From: Gemmatimonadetes bacterium 2013_60CM_65_52
GTDB lineage: Bacteria; Gemmatimonadota; Gemmatimonadetes; Gemmatimonadales; Gemmatimonadaceae
Assembly: GCA_002215645.1 (NCBI GenBank)
Contig: NGFI01000008.1
Coordinates: forward strand, 248,001 to 312,000
DNA: 64,000 bases
Reading direction: 5' to 3'
Part shown: in pieces, positions 40,261 to 48,864 of the stretch
Layout of the letters: each line of letters begins with the position of its first letter
Numbering within the stretch: the stretch's first letter is position 1
Made by a program: the position numbers and the translations under genes
The notes under the pieces: model-generated
What the model saw: the letters and a program-made list of their open reading frames with translations, nothing else
Told to the model about the DNA's origin: nothing
Database searches by the model: none

Positions 40261-42894
40261 GTGCCGACTCCGCCCCCGCTGATGCCTGATGTCGCCAAGC
40301 TGAAGAAAAAGGCCGCCGAGTTCGAGCTGAAGAAGCAGTTCGACAAGGCGTTGGCGGTGTATGTCGAGATTCTCGAAAGCTTCGACCCTGGCGATGAGGA
40401 AGTGGATGTCTCCCTCTACAACCGCGTCGGCGATCTCTACCTGAAGCAGGGCAGCGTCGGCGACGCCGTCGACTACTACGAGCAGGCCGTCGACCGGTAC
40501 GCCGAGGGCGGGTTCCACAACAACGCCATCGCGCTCTGCAACAAGATTCTGCGCAACTCGCCTGGTCGCGCGAGTGTGTATTACAAGCTCGGGCGTATCA
40601 GCGCGCAGAAGGGCTTCAAGGGCGACGCCAAGAAAAACTATCTCGAGTACGCCGATCGCATGCAGTCGGCGGGGAAGATCGACGAGGCGTTTCGCGCGCT
40701 GAAGGAATTCGCGGATCTCTGTCCCGATCAGGATGACATCCGCCTGATGCTCGCCGATCAGCTCTCGAAGAAGGGCCGCTCCGAAGAAGCGATCGAGCAG
40801 CTCCAGCAGCTCTACGAGCGGTACACCGAGCAGGGACGCGATACCGAGGCACGCGCCGCCGCCGAGCGGATGAAGTCCATCGACCCGACGTCCGAGCCGC
40901 GTGTCCCAAGCGGAACCTCGCGTCGGTCCGCCGACGATCTGGTCTTCCTCGATCTCAGCGACACCGGTACGCGAAAGCGCCAGTCCGCGGCAGCAAAGCG
41001 CGCCACGCTCGGCCTCGACGTGATTGCGTCCGGTGCGGCGGACACGCCGCTCGCGTCACCGACCATTCCGCCGCCATCGCCCGCGCGGGCTGTGGCCGCA
41101 GCCCCGGCGCCGACGGAGCAGGTGCTCGGCACGCCCCTGCTCGAGCCGCCCGTGCTCGACGGCGTCTCGCGGGTCGCCGAGTTCGAGAAGTCGCCCGAAG
41201 CGAGCAGCGGCGGTTTGCTCGAGGGACTCGAGACCACGTCGTTCGGCGCCGCGGCAGCGCCGTCGGAGTCGTTGCTCGATCTCGAGTCCACAAGCCTCGC
41301 GGCACCCGCACCCGCATATATGCCGCCGGCTCCGAAGCGACTGACGCCGCAGGAGCACGATTTGCTCGACTTCAACATGCCGGGCGCTACGCCGCCGACG
41401 GGCCGCGAGGCAGTCGAGGAGTTGCCTCCTCTCGAGCCGATTGATCTCGATCTCCCCGACGACTTTCCCCCATCGCGACCCAACCGTCCGTCATTGGTCG
41501 GCCTCCCGATGTTGGTGGACGAAGACGGTCAGGAGCCGGCTACGGAGGCGGAGTTGGCCGCCGAACCGGACGTCATCGGCGGGGATCTCGAGCTCATCAT
41601 GCCGGACGGAACGCCGGCGCGCGGAACGCCCGTGCAGGAATCGCACGTCGACGATCTGCCGCTGATGGATCTCGAGCTGCCCATCGAAGGCGCGGCTCCT
41701 GGTCGGATGTCCAAGGAGGTCGGCCGAAACAGCGCCGAGTTCGAGCTCACCACGCTGGAAGAGGAGGTCGAGGCGCAGACCGAGGCGCCGGATCGATATA
41801 CGCCGCCCCCCGCGCCGCGGCAGTCCACAGTGCTCGCCGAGCAGTCGGTGGAATTACTCGCGGCGTTGTCGGAGGCCGACCCGGACGACAATGCGCTGCG
41901 CCGCCGTCTCGCCGAGGCGATGCTCGAGTCAGGCGACCGCGAGGGTGGCCTTCGCGAGTTGGAGACCGCGATGCTCGGCTTCGAGCGCGCGGACGATCTC
42001 GCGAAGGCATCCAAGCTCGCCGAGGAGATCGTGCTCCTCAATCCGGACTCGGTGCGGCATCACCAGAAGCGAGTCGAGTACGCGTTTCGCACCAACGAGC
42101 GCGGACGCCTCATCGAGGCGTATCTCCAACTCGCCGAGGCGTTGTTCCGCGCGGGACAGGTCGAGAAGTCGCGGGCCATCTATCAGCGCGTCATGGATCT
42201 GGCGCCGGACGATCTCCGCGCGGCAGCTGCGCTGGAGAGTTTCCCGGCTCCGGAGCCACCGCCCGAAGCGCCGCCGCCACCGCGGGCGCGCGCCACCGTC
42301 GCGCAGCCGCGCGCCAGCGTGGCCGTACCGCCTGCGCCGGTTGCTCCTGTGCCCGACACCACAGACGGCTACATCAACCTCGGTGACTGGCTTCGAGACG
42401 ACGAGGCGCCGAAAGACACGCGCATGGTCGTCGAGGAGAAGGAGCCAACCGGAGACGAGGAAGCCGACTTCCAGGACATGCTCCGGAAGTTCAAGGAAGG
42501 CATCGCCGAGAACGTCGAAGACGAGGACCACCAGAGCCACTACGACCTCGGCGTCGCGTACAAGGAGATGGGACTGCTGGACGAAGCCATTGCCGAGTTC
42601 CAGAAGGCGCTGCGTGCACCGAGCAATCGCGTGCCCACCTACGAGGCGCTCGGCCAGTGCTTCATGGAGAAGGAGCAGTATCCAATGGCGTCAACCGTGC
42701 TCGGTCGGGCATTGCATGAGCCGAACATGAGCGACGACAATCTCGTCGGCGTGCTCTACCTGCTCGGCCGGTGCGCCGAGGAGCGGGGGCAGCGTGACAA
42801 GGCGTTGGAGTATTATCAACGCGTGTTCGTCGTCGACATACAGTTCCGAGACGTGGCTGATCGCCTCGCCGCCGTCGAAGGCGCGGCATCGTGA
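40261..42894 (+). CDS. Large TPR protein with a long acidic/Pro-rich middle region
   Basis: 877 residues, GTG 40261 (ATG 40282 also possible). Residues ~10-215 are TPR-type helical repeats (AEFELKKQFDKALAVYVEIL, YNRVGDLYLKQGSVGDAVDYYEQA). A low-complexity middle follows (~215-530), rich in Pro, Ala, Glu and Asp with LPPLEPIDLDLPDDFPPS-type acidic runs. A second TPR set closes the protein (LRKFKEGIAENVEDEDHQSH, YDLGVAYKEMGLLDEAIAEF, ALEYYQRVFVVDIQFRDVAD). No signal peptide or membrane helix, so it is probably a cytoplasmic scaffold. Its partners are unknown. A second protein of the same style is at 46457. Confidence 0.85.
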   Translation: MPTPPPLMPDVAKLKKKAAEFELKKQFDKALAVYVEILESFDPGDEEVDVSLYNRVGDLYLKQGSVGDAVDYYEQAVDRYAEGGFHNNAIALCNKILRNSPGRASVYYKLGRISAQKGFKGDAKKNYLEYADRMQSAGKIDEAFRALKEFADLCPDQDDIRLMLADQLSKKGRSEEAIEQLQQLYERYTEQGRDTEARAAAERMKSIDPTSEPRVPSGTSRRSADDLVFLDLSDTGTRKRQSAAAKRATLGLDVIASGAADTPLASPTIPPPSPARAVAAAPAPTEQVLGTPLLEPPVLDGVSRVAEFEKSPEASSGGLLEGLETTSFGAAAAPSESLLDLESTSLAAPAPAYMPPAPKRLTPQEHDLLDFNMPGATPPTGREAVEELPPLEPIDLDLPDDFPPSRPNRPSLVGLPMLVDEDGQEPATEAELAAEPDVIGGDLELIMPDGTPARGTPVQESHVDDLPLMDLELPIEGAAPGRMSKEVGRNSAEFELTTLEEEVEAQTEAPDRYTPPPAPRQSTVLAEQSVELLAALSEADPDDNALRRRLAEAMLESGDREGGLRELETAMLGFERADDLAKASKLAEEIVLLNPDSVRHHQKRVEYAFRTNERGRLIEAYLQLAEALFRAGQVEKSRAIYQRVMDLAPDDLRAAAALESFPAPEPPPEAPPPPRARATVAQPRASVAVPPAPVAPVPDTTDGYINLGDWLRDDEAPKDTRMVVEEKEPTGDEEADFQDMLRKFKEGIAENVEDEDHQSHYDLGVAYKEMGLLDEAIAEFQKALRAPSNRVPTYEALGQCFMEKEQYPMASTVLGRALHEPNMSDDNLVGVLYLLGRCAEERGQRDKALEYYQRVFVVDIQFRDVADRLAAVEGAAS

Positions 42895-43898
42895 GCGGTG
42901 CGGTAGCTCCCGCCGGCGCGCCGCGCGCGGTCGCGTTGCGCGACATCCAGGCGCCCGTGCGCGAACGTCTCGACGACGTCGTGGACGAGATGCGGCGGAT
43001 CGTCGCGGCCGATCTCCCGATGATCGAGCAGGTGAGCGGTCACCTCCTCCAGATGCGCGGCAAGATGTTCCGTCCCACGCTGGCGCTCCTTGCAAGTGAG
43101 ACCACCGAATCGGCGGACGAGCGCGTCGTCACGCTCGCCGCCGTCCTCGAGCTCATGCATCTCGCCTCGCTCGTGCACGACGACTCGGTGGACCACTCCG
43201 CCATGCGCCGCGGACTGCCCACGGTGAATTCGCTCTTCAGTCATCAGGTGAGCGTGATCATGGGCGACTTCCTGTATTCCCGCGCGCTGGAAGCGCTCGT
43301 CGCCCTCGGGGACATGAATCTCGTGCGCGTGCTCACCGCTGTCTCCACGCAGCTCACCATCGGCGAGATGCGTCAGCTCGCCGCGATGGATGCATTGGCG
43401 TTTTCCGAGCGCGACTATGAGCTGCTCATCCAGGCCAAGACCGCGTCGCTGCTGAGTGCCGCCTGTGAGACCGGTGCGATGTGCGGCGCCAGCGGGCATC
43501 GAGAGGCGCTTCGCCACTACGGCGAGCGGCTCGGCATGGCGTTCCAGGTGGCGGACGACATTCTCGACTACACGGGCAGCGCGTCCGTCACTGGCAAGCC
43601 GTCGGGGAGCGACCTGCGGGAGCACAAGGTGACGTTGCCGCTCATCGCGGCCCTTCCTGTTCTTTCGGCGTCCGGCATCGAGAGCGTCGAGTCGTTGTTC
43701 TCCACCGAATCACCGACGGACGATCAGATTGCGGACGTCATCGCCCTCGTCGCCGATGCGGGCGGCATCGACCAGGCGCGCCGCCGCGGGGAGGAGTTCG
43801 CCCGCGAAGCGGAAGACGCCCTGGACAGTCTGCCCGCCACGCCCGCGCGCGCGGCGCTGGCGGACGCTATCCTCTACGTCATGGACCGGCACTCCTGA
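42891..43898 (+). CDS. Polyprenyl diphosphate synthase (octaprenyl/heptaprenyl type)
   Basis: 335 residues, GTG start overlapping the TPR gene. A trans-prenyltransferase: RGKMFRPTLALL, first Asp-rich motif DDSVDHSAMRRG, second DDILDYTGS, then KVTLPLIAAL. It elongates farnesyl or geranyl diphosphate into the side chain of a quinone; chain length cannot be read from the sequence. The first motif, DDSVD, is of the DDxxD type normal for this family. Confidence 0.93.
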   Translation: MSGAVAPAGAPRAVALRDIQAPVRERLDDVVDEMRRIVAADLPMIEQVSGHLLQMRGKMFRPTLALLASETTESADERVVTLAAVLELMHLASLVHDDSVDHSAMRRGLPTVNSLFSHQVSVIMGDFLYSRALEALVALGDMNLVRVLTAVSTQLTIGEMRQLAAMDALAFSERDYELLIQAKTASLLSAACETGAMCGASGHREALRHYGERLGMAFQVADDILDYTGSASVTGKPSGSDLREHKVTLPLIAALPVLSASGIESVESLFSTESPTDDQIADVIALVADAGGIDQARRRGEEFAREAEDALDSLPATPARAALADAILYVMDRHS

Positions 43899-44179
43899 TG
43901 GCTCCTCGTGGATCCTCGAAGCATCGTCCGGTGTTCCATGCCGTGACCCTGGGCGTCGGCTTCATTGTCGGCGGCGCCATGACCCAGGTTGCGCGCGTCT
44001 TCCTGCCGCCAGGCGCGGTCAAGGAATTTTTCACCACGGGAGTTCAGCCCGCGATCGGACCCGCGTCGCTGGACCTCGTCATCCTCAAGTTCACCCTTGG
44101 ACCCGTCGCGCTCGACGTCAGCCTATTGAGCCTGCTCGGCGTCCTCATCGCGTACCTGATCGCCAGGTCGCTCTTCTAA
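43898..44179 (+). CDS. DUF4321 small membrane protein
   Basis: 93 residues from ATG 43898 (stop and start share one base with the gene before). Two hydrophobic helices: FHAVTLGVGFIVGGAMTQVARVF and LDVSLLSLLGVLIAYLIARSLF (each quoted in part). The C-terminal LKFTLGPVALDVSLLSLLGV is characteristic of DUF4321. Function unknown. It sits just ahead of tatA. Confidence 0.78.
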   Translation: MAPRGSSKHRPVFHAVTLGVGFIVGGAMTQVARVFLPPGAVKEFFTTGVQPAIGPASLDLVILKFTLGPVALDVSLLSLLGVLIAYLIARSLF

Positions 44180-44188
44180 GGAGACACC

Positions 44189-44449
44189 ATGTTCGGGAAT
44201 CTCGGTATCGGCGAGCTCATGATCATTCTGGTCATCGTGCTCGTACTGTTCGGCGCGAAGCGCATCCCGGAAATCAGCGCGTCGTTCGGCAAGGGGATCC
44301 GCGAGTTCAAGAAGAACGTGAACGACGTCGAGCGCAGCATCACGGAGCCCGAGACGCGGCCGGAGCCGCGCCTCGGCGCAGGCGATCAGACGGCCGTGCG
44401 TCGCGACGCCGAGGAGCCCGCGCGGCCGGAGCCCAAGCGGCTCATCTAG
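44189..44449 (+). CDS. tatA: Twin-arginine translocase pore subunit TatA/TatE/Mtt family
   Basis: 86 residues. The single membrane helix GELMIILVIVLVLFGAKR is followed by the amphipathic helix IPEISASFGKGIREFKKNV and a charged tail rich in Glu, Pro and Arg, the standard TatA layout. AAGGAG lies 5 nt before the ATG. It forms the Tat channel with TatC, encoded at 30931. Last gene of its run; the next gene is convergent, 10 bp away. Confidence 0.95.
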   Translation: MFGNLGIGELMIILVIVLVLFGAKRIPEISASFGKGIREFKKNVNDVERSITEPETRPEPRLGAGDQTAVRRDAEEPARPEPKRLI

Positions 44450-44459
44450 CGCGTCGCCG

Positions 44460-46286
44460 TTACGACGCGCTCTGCCGGCGGAGCTGCGCGGACAACTCCT
44501 TTCTCCGATCCTTGATCGTCGCGGCGCGGCGCAGGTCCTCGACGTACATCTGCAGCCGCTGTTGACGGAGCTGCTGGATGCGCCGCGTACGCAGGTCGTT
44601 CTTCTGCTTCTCGAACGCTTCCTTGTCGCTCGGCTTCCGCGCGTCGGTACGAGTGACGAACGCTGCATCCATCTGGCGGATCGGCCCCGTTACCTCGTTC
44701 AGCGGAGCCACGAACGCAGCTCCCACCGCCTCGCCCAGGCTTCCAAAGGCGCGGCCAGCCGCCGTGCGATTGGCCATCCCGGTCGTCTCGACCTTGAGGT
44801 TGGCCTTCGTGGCGGCTGCCTCGAGCGATGTGCTCTTCGCGGCCGCGGCCAGGCTCTGCGCCGCCGGCACGACACGCTCCACCGCGCGCTCCGCCGCCAC
44901 GCGCGCCTTCACCGATGATTCCACGGCGTCGAACGTCTTGCCGCCCTCCGTGAGGGAATCGAGGCGTGCGAGATAGTAGCCGTCCTCGCCGTCGAAGAGA
45001 TCGCTCGTTTCGCCGACCCTTGCGCCGCCGAAGGCCCAGGCGCTCACACTGGGAACCTCACGGCCATTGTAGAGCGCCGTCTGGTTCTCGCTTGCATGGA
45101 CGGTGAACGGTGTCAGGCCGAGCGTCTTTGCGGCGTCGGTGAACTTCCCGGGCTGGTCGCTGCCGGCGGCGAGCTTTGCCAGACGATCCGCCTCGCGGTC
45201 GATCCTGGCCGAGGATGAATCGTTCGGTGCGATCCGCAGCAGGATGTGATGCAGAGAGAGCGTGTCACCCGACCGGCTGTCCAACCGAATGATGTGATAG
45301 CCGAACTGCGTCAGCACTGGCTGCGAGATCTCGCCTGGCTTGAGTGCGTTCGCGGCCTTCTCGAAATCGGGGACGAACCGTCCCTTTGCACCCTTACCCA
45401 GATCGCCGCCCTGTACCGCCGAACTGGTGTCCGCCGATTCGCGCTTCGCGACGTCCTCGAACTTGGCGCCGCCCGTGATCTCGGCGCGCAGCTTCACGGC
45501 GTGCTCGCGAGTCGCGGCACTATCGGTCCCCGTAACGACGCGTGGGATATAAAGGACGCTCAGTATGGCACGTCCCGGCCGGTCGAACTCCGTCTTGTGC
45601 GCGTCGTAGTACTTGCGGAGATCGCTGTCCGCGACGTTCGAGTCCGCGGCATTGGCCGTGGGATGAAACGCGACGAAGCTGATCGAGGCGCTGTCGTTGG
45701 CATCCCGCCAGGAGCGCCACAGGTCTTCATCCGTGACGTAGATGCCGCTCGTCACCTGCTCGAACAGCTTCTCCTTGGGCACTTCGCCGCGATAGTACGA
45801 CTCGAGCGCCACGAGCAGGCCGGACTGCCGCGCCTGCGAGCTGGAAAGGAGACGCTGATACTTGACCGGGTCGAACCGGCCGTCGGTGAGCAGATCGGGT
45901 GCGTTCCGGATCCAGGGCGGCGGCGCATAGCGCGCATAGTCACGCAGCTCCTCGTCGGACACGACGATGCCGCGCTTCTTGTACTCCTGCTCCAGCAGCA
46001 CCTCCGAGATCATGTCGTCGAACGTCTGGTTTTCCAGACGCCGGAACTCGTCCTGTGTCAGCGAGCGGCCGGACTGCTGCTGCGTCTGCTGAATGGCTTG
46101 CTGTGAGCGGCGCTGCCAATCCAGGTAGAGGATGTCGCGGCCGTTGACGGTCGCGACCGCGGTCGAGTTCGTGACTGGCGTGCTGCCGATCAGGCCCGAC
46201 GTCTGGAAAAGTAGAAAACCGCCAATGAATGCGACCGCCAGAATCCAGAACACGAACTTGGCGGAGCTCCGCATGGTTTGGAGCAC
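44460..46286 (-). CDS. ppiD: SurA/PpiD-type membrane-anchored peptidyl-prolyl isomerase
   Basis: About 608 residues. GTG 46286 is chosen because AAGGAG lies 9 nt upstream; it yields MLQTMRSSAKF, close to the PpiD N-terminus. One membrane helix (FVFWILAVAFIGGFLLFQTS) then a periplasmic SurA-N-like region (QSGRSLTQDEFRRLENQTF) and a rotamase domain (AILSVLYIPRVV ... GGDLGKGAKGRFVPDFEKA ... QFGYHIIRLDSR). A second, degenerate parvulin-like part may follow. It assists folding of secreted and outer-membrane proteins. Divergent from the TPR gene at 46457. Confidence 0.93.
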   Translation of the reverse strand: MLQTMRSSAKFVFWILAVAFIGGFLLFQTSGLIGSTPVTNSTAVATVNGRDILYLDWQRRSQQAIQQTQQQSGRSLTQDEFRRLENQTFDDMISEVLLEQEYKKRGIVVSDEELRDYARYAPPPWIRNAPDLLTDGRFDPVKYQRLLSSSQARQSGLLVALESYYRGEVPKEKLFEQVTSGIYVTDEDLWRSWRDANDSASISFVAFHPTANAADSNVADSDLRKYYDAHKTEFDRPGRAILSVLYIPRVVTGTDSAATREHAVKLRAEITGGAKFEDVAKRESADTSSAVQGGDLGKGAKGRFVPDFEKAANALKPGEISQPVLTQFGYHIIRLDSRSGDTLSLHHILLRIAPNDSSSARIDREADRLAKLAAGSDQPGKFTDAAKTLGLTPFTVHASENQTALYNGREVPSVSAWAFGGARVGETSDLFDGEDGYYLARLDSLTEGGKTFDAVESSVKARVAAERAVERVVPAAQSLAAAAKSTSLEAAATKANLKVETTGMANRTAAGRAFGSLGEAVGAAFVAPLNEVTGPIRQMDAAFVTRTDARKPSDKEAFEKQKNDLRTRRIQQLRQQRLQMYVEDLRRAATIKDRRKELSAQLRRQSAS

Positions 46287-46335
46287 GTGGCAGAACTCCT
46301 TCGAGCTGCAGGAAAACAGTAGGGGTAAGCGTGAA

Positions 46336-46365
46336 AAAATACCCGGCGACACGGGCTAAAATCAA
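46336..46365 (-). promoter_or_regulatory. Predicted sigma70-type promoter of ppiD
   Basis: Read on the minus strand, TTGATT at 46365-46360 and TATTTT at 46341-46336, spacing 18 nt. The start codon is about 50 nt downstream. Confidence 0.55.
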
Positions 46366-46384
46366 GTGATAGACGCACTTCTGA

Positions 46385-46412
46385 TTGACTTGTCCCTCGT
46401 GTAGGATATCTT
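46385..46412 (+). promoter_or_regulatory. Predicted sigma70-type promoter of the TPR-aroQ operon
   Basis: TTGACT at 46385-46390 and TATCTT at 46407-46412 with a 16-nt spacer. The ATG at 46457 is 45 nt downstream. It lies back-to-back with the ppiD promoter within about 80 bp. Confidence 0.55.
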
Positions 46413-46456
46413 GATCCGCTCTCCGAAAACCCCTGCGCGCCGCCGCCGAGGCTTTG

Positions 46457-48421
46457 ATGGCCAGTACCGCCCGAATCGACGAGTTGAAGAAGAAATTCGA
46501 CGAGAATCCACGGCGATACTTCGCACCGCTGGCCAACGAGTTCCGCAAGGCGGGTGACATCGAGCAGGCCATCGTCATCTGCGAGGAGTTCCTCCCTCAG
46601 CAGCCGGGCCACATGAGTGGCCACATCGTGTACGGGCAGGCGCTCTTCGAGGCCGGGCGGCTTCCCGAGGCGCGAGCAGTGTTCGAGACGGCCCTCGGGC
46701 TCGATCCCGAGAACCTCATCGCCCTGCGACATCTCGGCGACATCGCGCATGGACAGGGCGACGACGTGGCCGCACGGTCCTGGTACCTGCGCGTCCTCGA
46801 CGCGGACCCCCGCAACGAGGAAATCCAGGCGCTGATCGCGTCCCTCGGGACGGAGCCGGAAACTGTGGCGCAGGCCGGCGCGTCGGCAGCGGCGGAGACC
46901 TCCGCAGCGGTTGAGCCACCAATGGAGCTCGCGGGCATTCTCGACGAGATCGAGGTTGCACCGGTGCCTGCTGTGACGCCTCCGCCGATACCGGTTGACT
47001 TGGAGTTTGCACCGCCCGCGCCCGTGGCGCAGCCTCCGATTCCCGGCGAGCCGCTGGACATCCTCTCGCACGAGTTTGCCCTTCCGTCCGAACACGAAGC
47101 GCCACACGAGACGGAGGCCGCCGAGGGCTTCGAGGCCACCACGTTCGAGGCGCCGGCAGAGCCGGTGCACAGCCTGTCCGAGCTCGATGCGTCGCTGGAG
47201 TCCGGCGTGCCGGAGTTCCGGGCGCCCGAGCACGTTCCCACCCTCGAGGGATTGGAGGACAGCGGAGGCCTCGCACACGAGGAGTCGCAAAGCGCTCGCG
47301 CGACCGCGGCTGCTCCGGTAATCGACGATCTGCCGCCGCTCGAGCTTGATGAGGCGGACACCACGCCGCCTCGGGGCGACGCGCTGGAGTTCGACATTCC
47401 GGCCGCCGAAGCGCCGCCGATCGAGTTGCCTCCGCCGGTGATTGCCGCGGAAGCGGAGCTCATCGACGAGATTGTTCCGGCCGAAGAGGCCGCGCCGGTT
47501 TCGCCATCGGCACCCTTCGTGACGGAGACGATGGCGGAGCTCTACCTGTCGCAGGAATTCCGGGACGAGGCGCGTTCAGTCTACGAGCAGTTGCTGGCGG
47601 CGCATCCGGACGACGAACGGCTTCAGGGACTCGTTGTGTCGCTCGCGCCGGAGTATGCCCCGCCCGCCGACACCGGTCCGCTCCTGCGCGATTTCCTATG
47701 GAGAATCGCTGCTCGGCGCCCCGGCCAGTCAGCCGCCATGGAGGCTGAGCCGGCGTCCACGGATTTCGCCGACGCAGGATTCGCAGAACCCGAGGCGGTG
47801 TCCTACGCGGAGCCGGAAGTTGCGGCGGCCGAAGAACCGCACGAGCTGCTCGACGGATTCGCGCTCGCGACGCCGGCCACCGGAGCGCCTGTCGTGGACA
47901 TCGCCGCATTCGCTCCGCCCGTGATGGAGGAGCTCGCGATCGAAGCGCCGCCTCCACCCGTTCCGACGCCTGCTCGCGGTCAGGACGTGGCGCCGGCGCT
48001 GGAGCGCGCCGCGCGGATGCGCACGCCCGAGGGTTCCATCGACGCACTCTTCGGCACGCGTCCTACATCTACGTCCGAGGATTCCGCTGCCGCGGCGCTC
48101 GCACAGGCGTTCGGCAGCTCGGGTGAGGGGGAGAACATCCTCACCGGACGTCCCGCGCACGCGGCCACTGGTGAGCTTTCCCTAGACAGCGTTTTCCGCG
48201 ATGGCCCGCGAGCGCAACGCGCCTCGCAGAGCTTCTCCTTCGATCAGTTCTTCGCGGGAAGTGCGACGCCTGGCGGTGGCCAGGGCGGCAGTCCGCGCGT
48301 GAGTGGTGGAACCGCTCGAGCGTCGGGCGAGACGACGCTTCCCGAGGCGCCCACGGGCGAAAGGGGGGCCGAGGACATCGAGCAGTTCAACTCCTGGCTC
48401 CAGGGATTGAAGCCTCGGTGA
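46457..48421 (+). CDS. TPR protein with long acidic/Ala-Pro-rich region
   Basis: 654 residues from ATG 46457 (TTG 46454 is the codon before). The first ~125 residues are TPR repeats (RIDELKKKFDENPRRYFAPL, NEFRKAGDIEQAIVICEEFL, AARSWYLRVLDADPRNEEI). The rest is mostly low-complexity Ala/Pro/Glu/Val sequence, broken by a short folded segment near residue 355-405 (TETMAELYLSQEFRDEARSVYEQLL). No signal peptide. It resembles the 877-residue TPR protein at 40261 in design. Its stop overlaps aroQ by GTGA. Confidence 0.83.
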   Translation: MASTARIDELKKKFDENPRRYFAPLANEFRKAGDIEQAIVICEEFLPQQPGHMSGHIVYGQALFEAGRLPEARAVFETALGLDPENLIALRHLGDIAHGQGDDVAARSWYLRVLDADPRNEEIQALIASLGTEPETVAQAGASAAAETSAAVEPPMELAGILDEIEVAPVPAVTPPPIPVDLEFAPPAPVAQPPIPGEPLDILSHEFALPSEHEAPHETEAAEGFEATTFEAPAEPVHSLSELDASLESGVPEFRAPEHVPTLEGLEDSGGLAHEESQSARATAAAPVIDDLPPLELDEADTTPPRGDALEFDIPAAEAPPIELPPPVIAAEAELIDEIVPAEEAAPVSPSAPFVTETMAELYLSQEFRDEARSVYEQLLAAHPDDERLQGLVVSLAPEYAPPADTGPLLRDFLWRIAARRPGQSAAMEAEPASTDFADAGFAEPEAVSYAEPEVAAAEEPHELLDGFALATPATGAPVVDIAAFAPPVMEELAIEAPPPPVPTPARGQDVAPALERAARMRTPEGSIDALFGTRPTSTSEDSAAAALAQAFGSSGEGENILTGRPAHAATGELSLDSVFRDGPRAQRASQSFSFDQFFAGSATPGGGQGGSPRVSGGTARASGETTLPEAPTGERGAEDIEQFNSWLQGLKPR

Positions 48422-48864
48422 GGATCGCCGTTCTCAACGGACCGAACCTCAACCTGCTGGGTCTTCGCGAGCCCGAGCTGTACGGACGGACGACGCTCGC
48501 CCAGGTAGAATCGCGGCTCGACCTCGTGGCGCGCGAGCTTGGCGTCAACATCGAGTTCTCGCAGCGCAACGGCGAAGGGGAGCTGGTGGATGCCGTCCAT
48601 GGATATCGCGGCCGGATCGACGGCGCGGTGGTCAATGCCGGTGCATACTCGCACACGAGCCTGGCTCTACGCGACGCGCTCGTGGGCGTGAGCGTTCCGT
48701 TCGTGGAAGTCCACGTCACCAACGTGCATGCCCGTGAGCCGGAGCGTCACGCATCCATGCTGGCGCCGGCGGCCATCGGCTCCGTGATCGGGCTCGGCGC
48801 GTATGGGTATGAGCTGGCCCTCAGAGGGCTCGTTGCGACGCTGAAGGATCGGAGTGCACGGTGA
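48418..48864 (+). CDS. aroQ: Type II 3-dehydroquinate dehydratase
   Basis: 148 residues. Third step of the shikimate pathway. NGPNLNLLGLREPELYG at residues 7-23 is the type II signature with the catalytic Tyr, followed by FSQRNGEGELVDAVHG and NAGAYSHTSLALRDAL. The usual form of the last block is NPGAYTHTS; the Ala here is a mild change. It overlaps its neighbours on both sides by GTGA. Confidence 0.95.
   Translation: MRIAVLNGPNLNLLGLREPELYGRTTLAQVESRLDLVARELGVNIEFSQRNGEGELVDAVHGYRGRIDGAVVNAGAYSHTSLALRDALVGVSVPFVEVHVTNVHAREPERHASMLAPAAIGSVIGLGAYGYELALRGLVATLKDRSAR

Noticed and set aside
45246-46106. 286-residue + strand open frame opposite ppiD
   Set aside because: No domain; the minus strand has a clear membrane helix and rotamase domain with a good start and ribosome-binding site.
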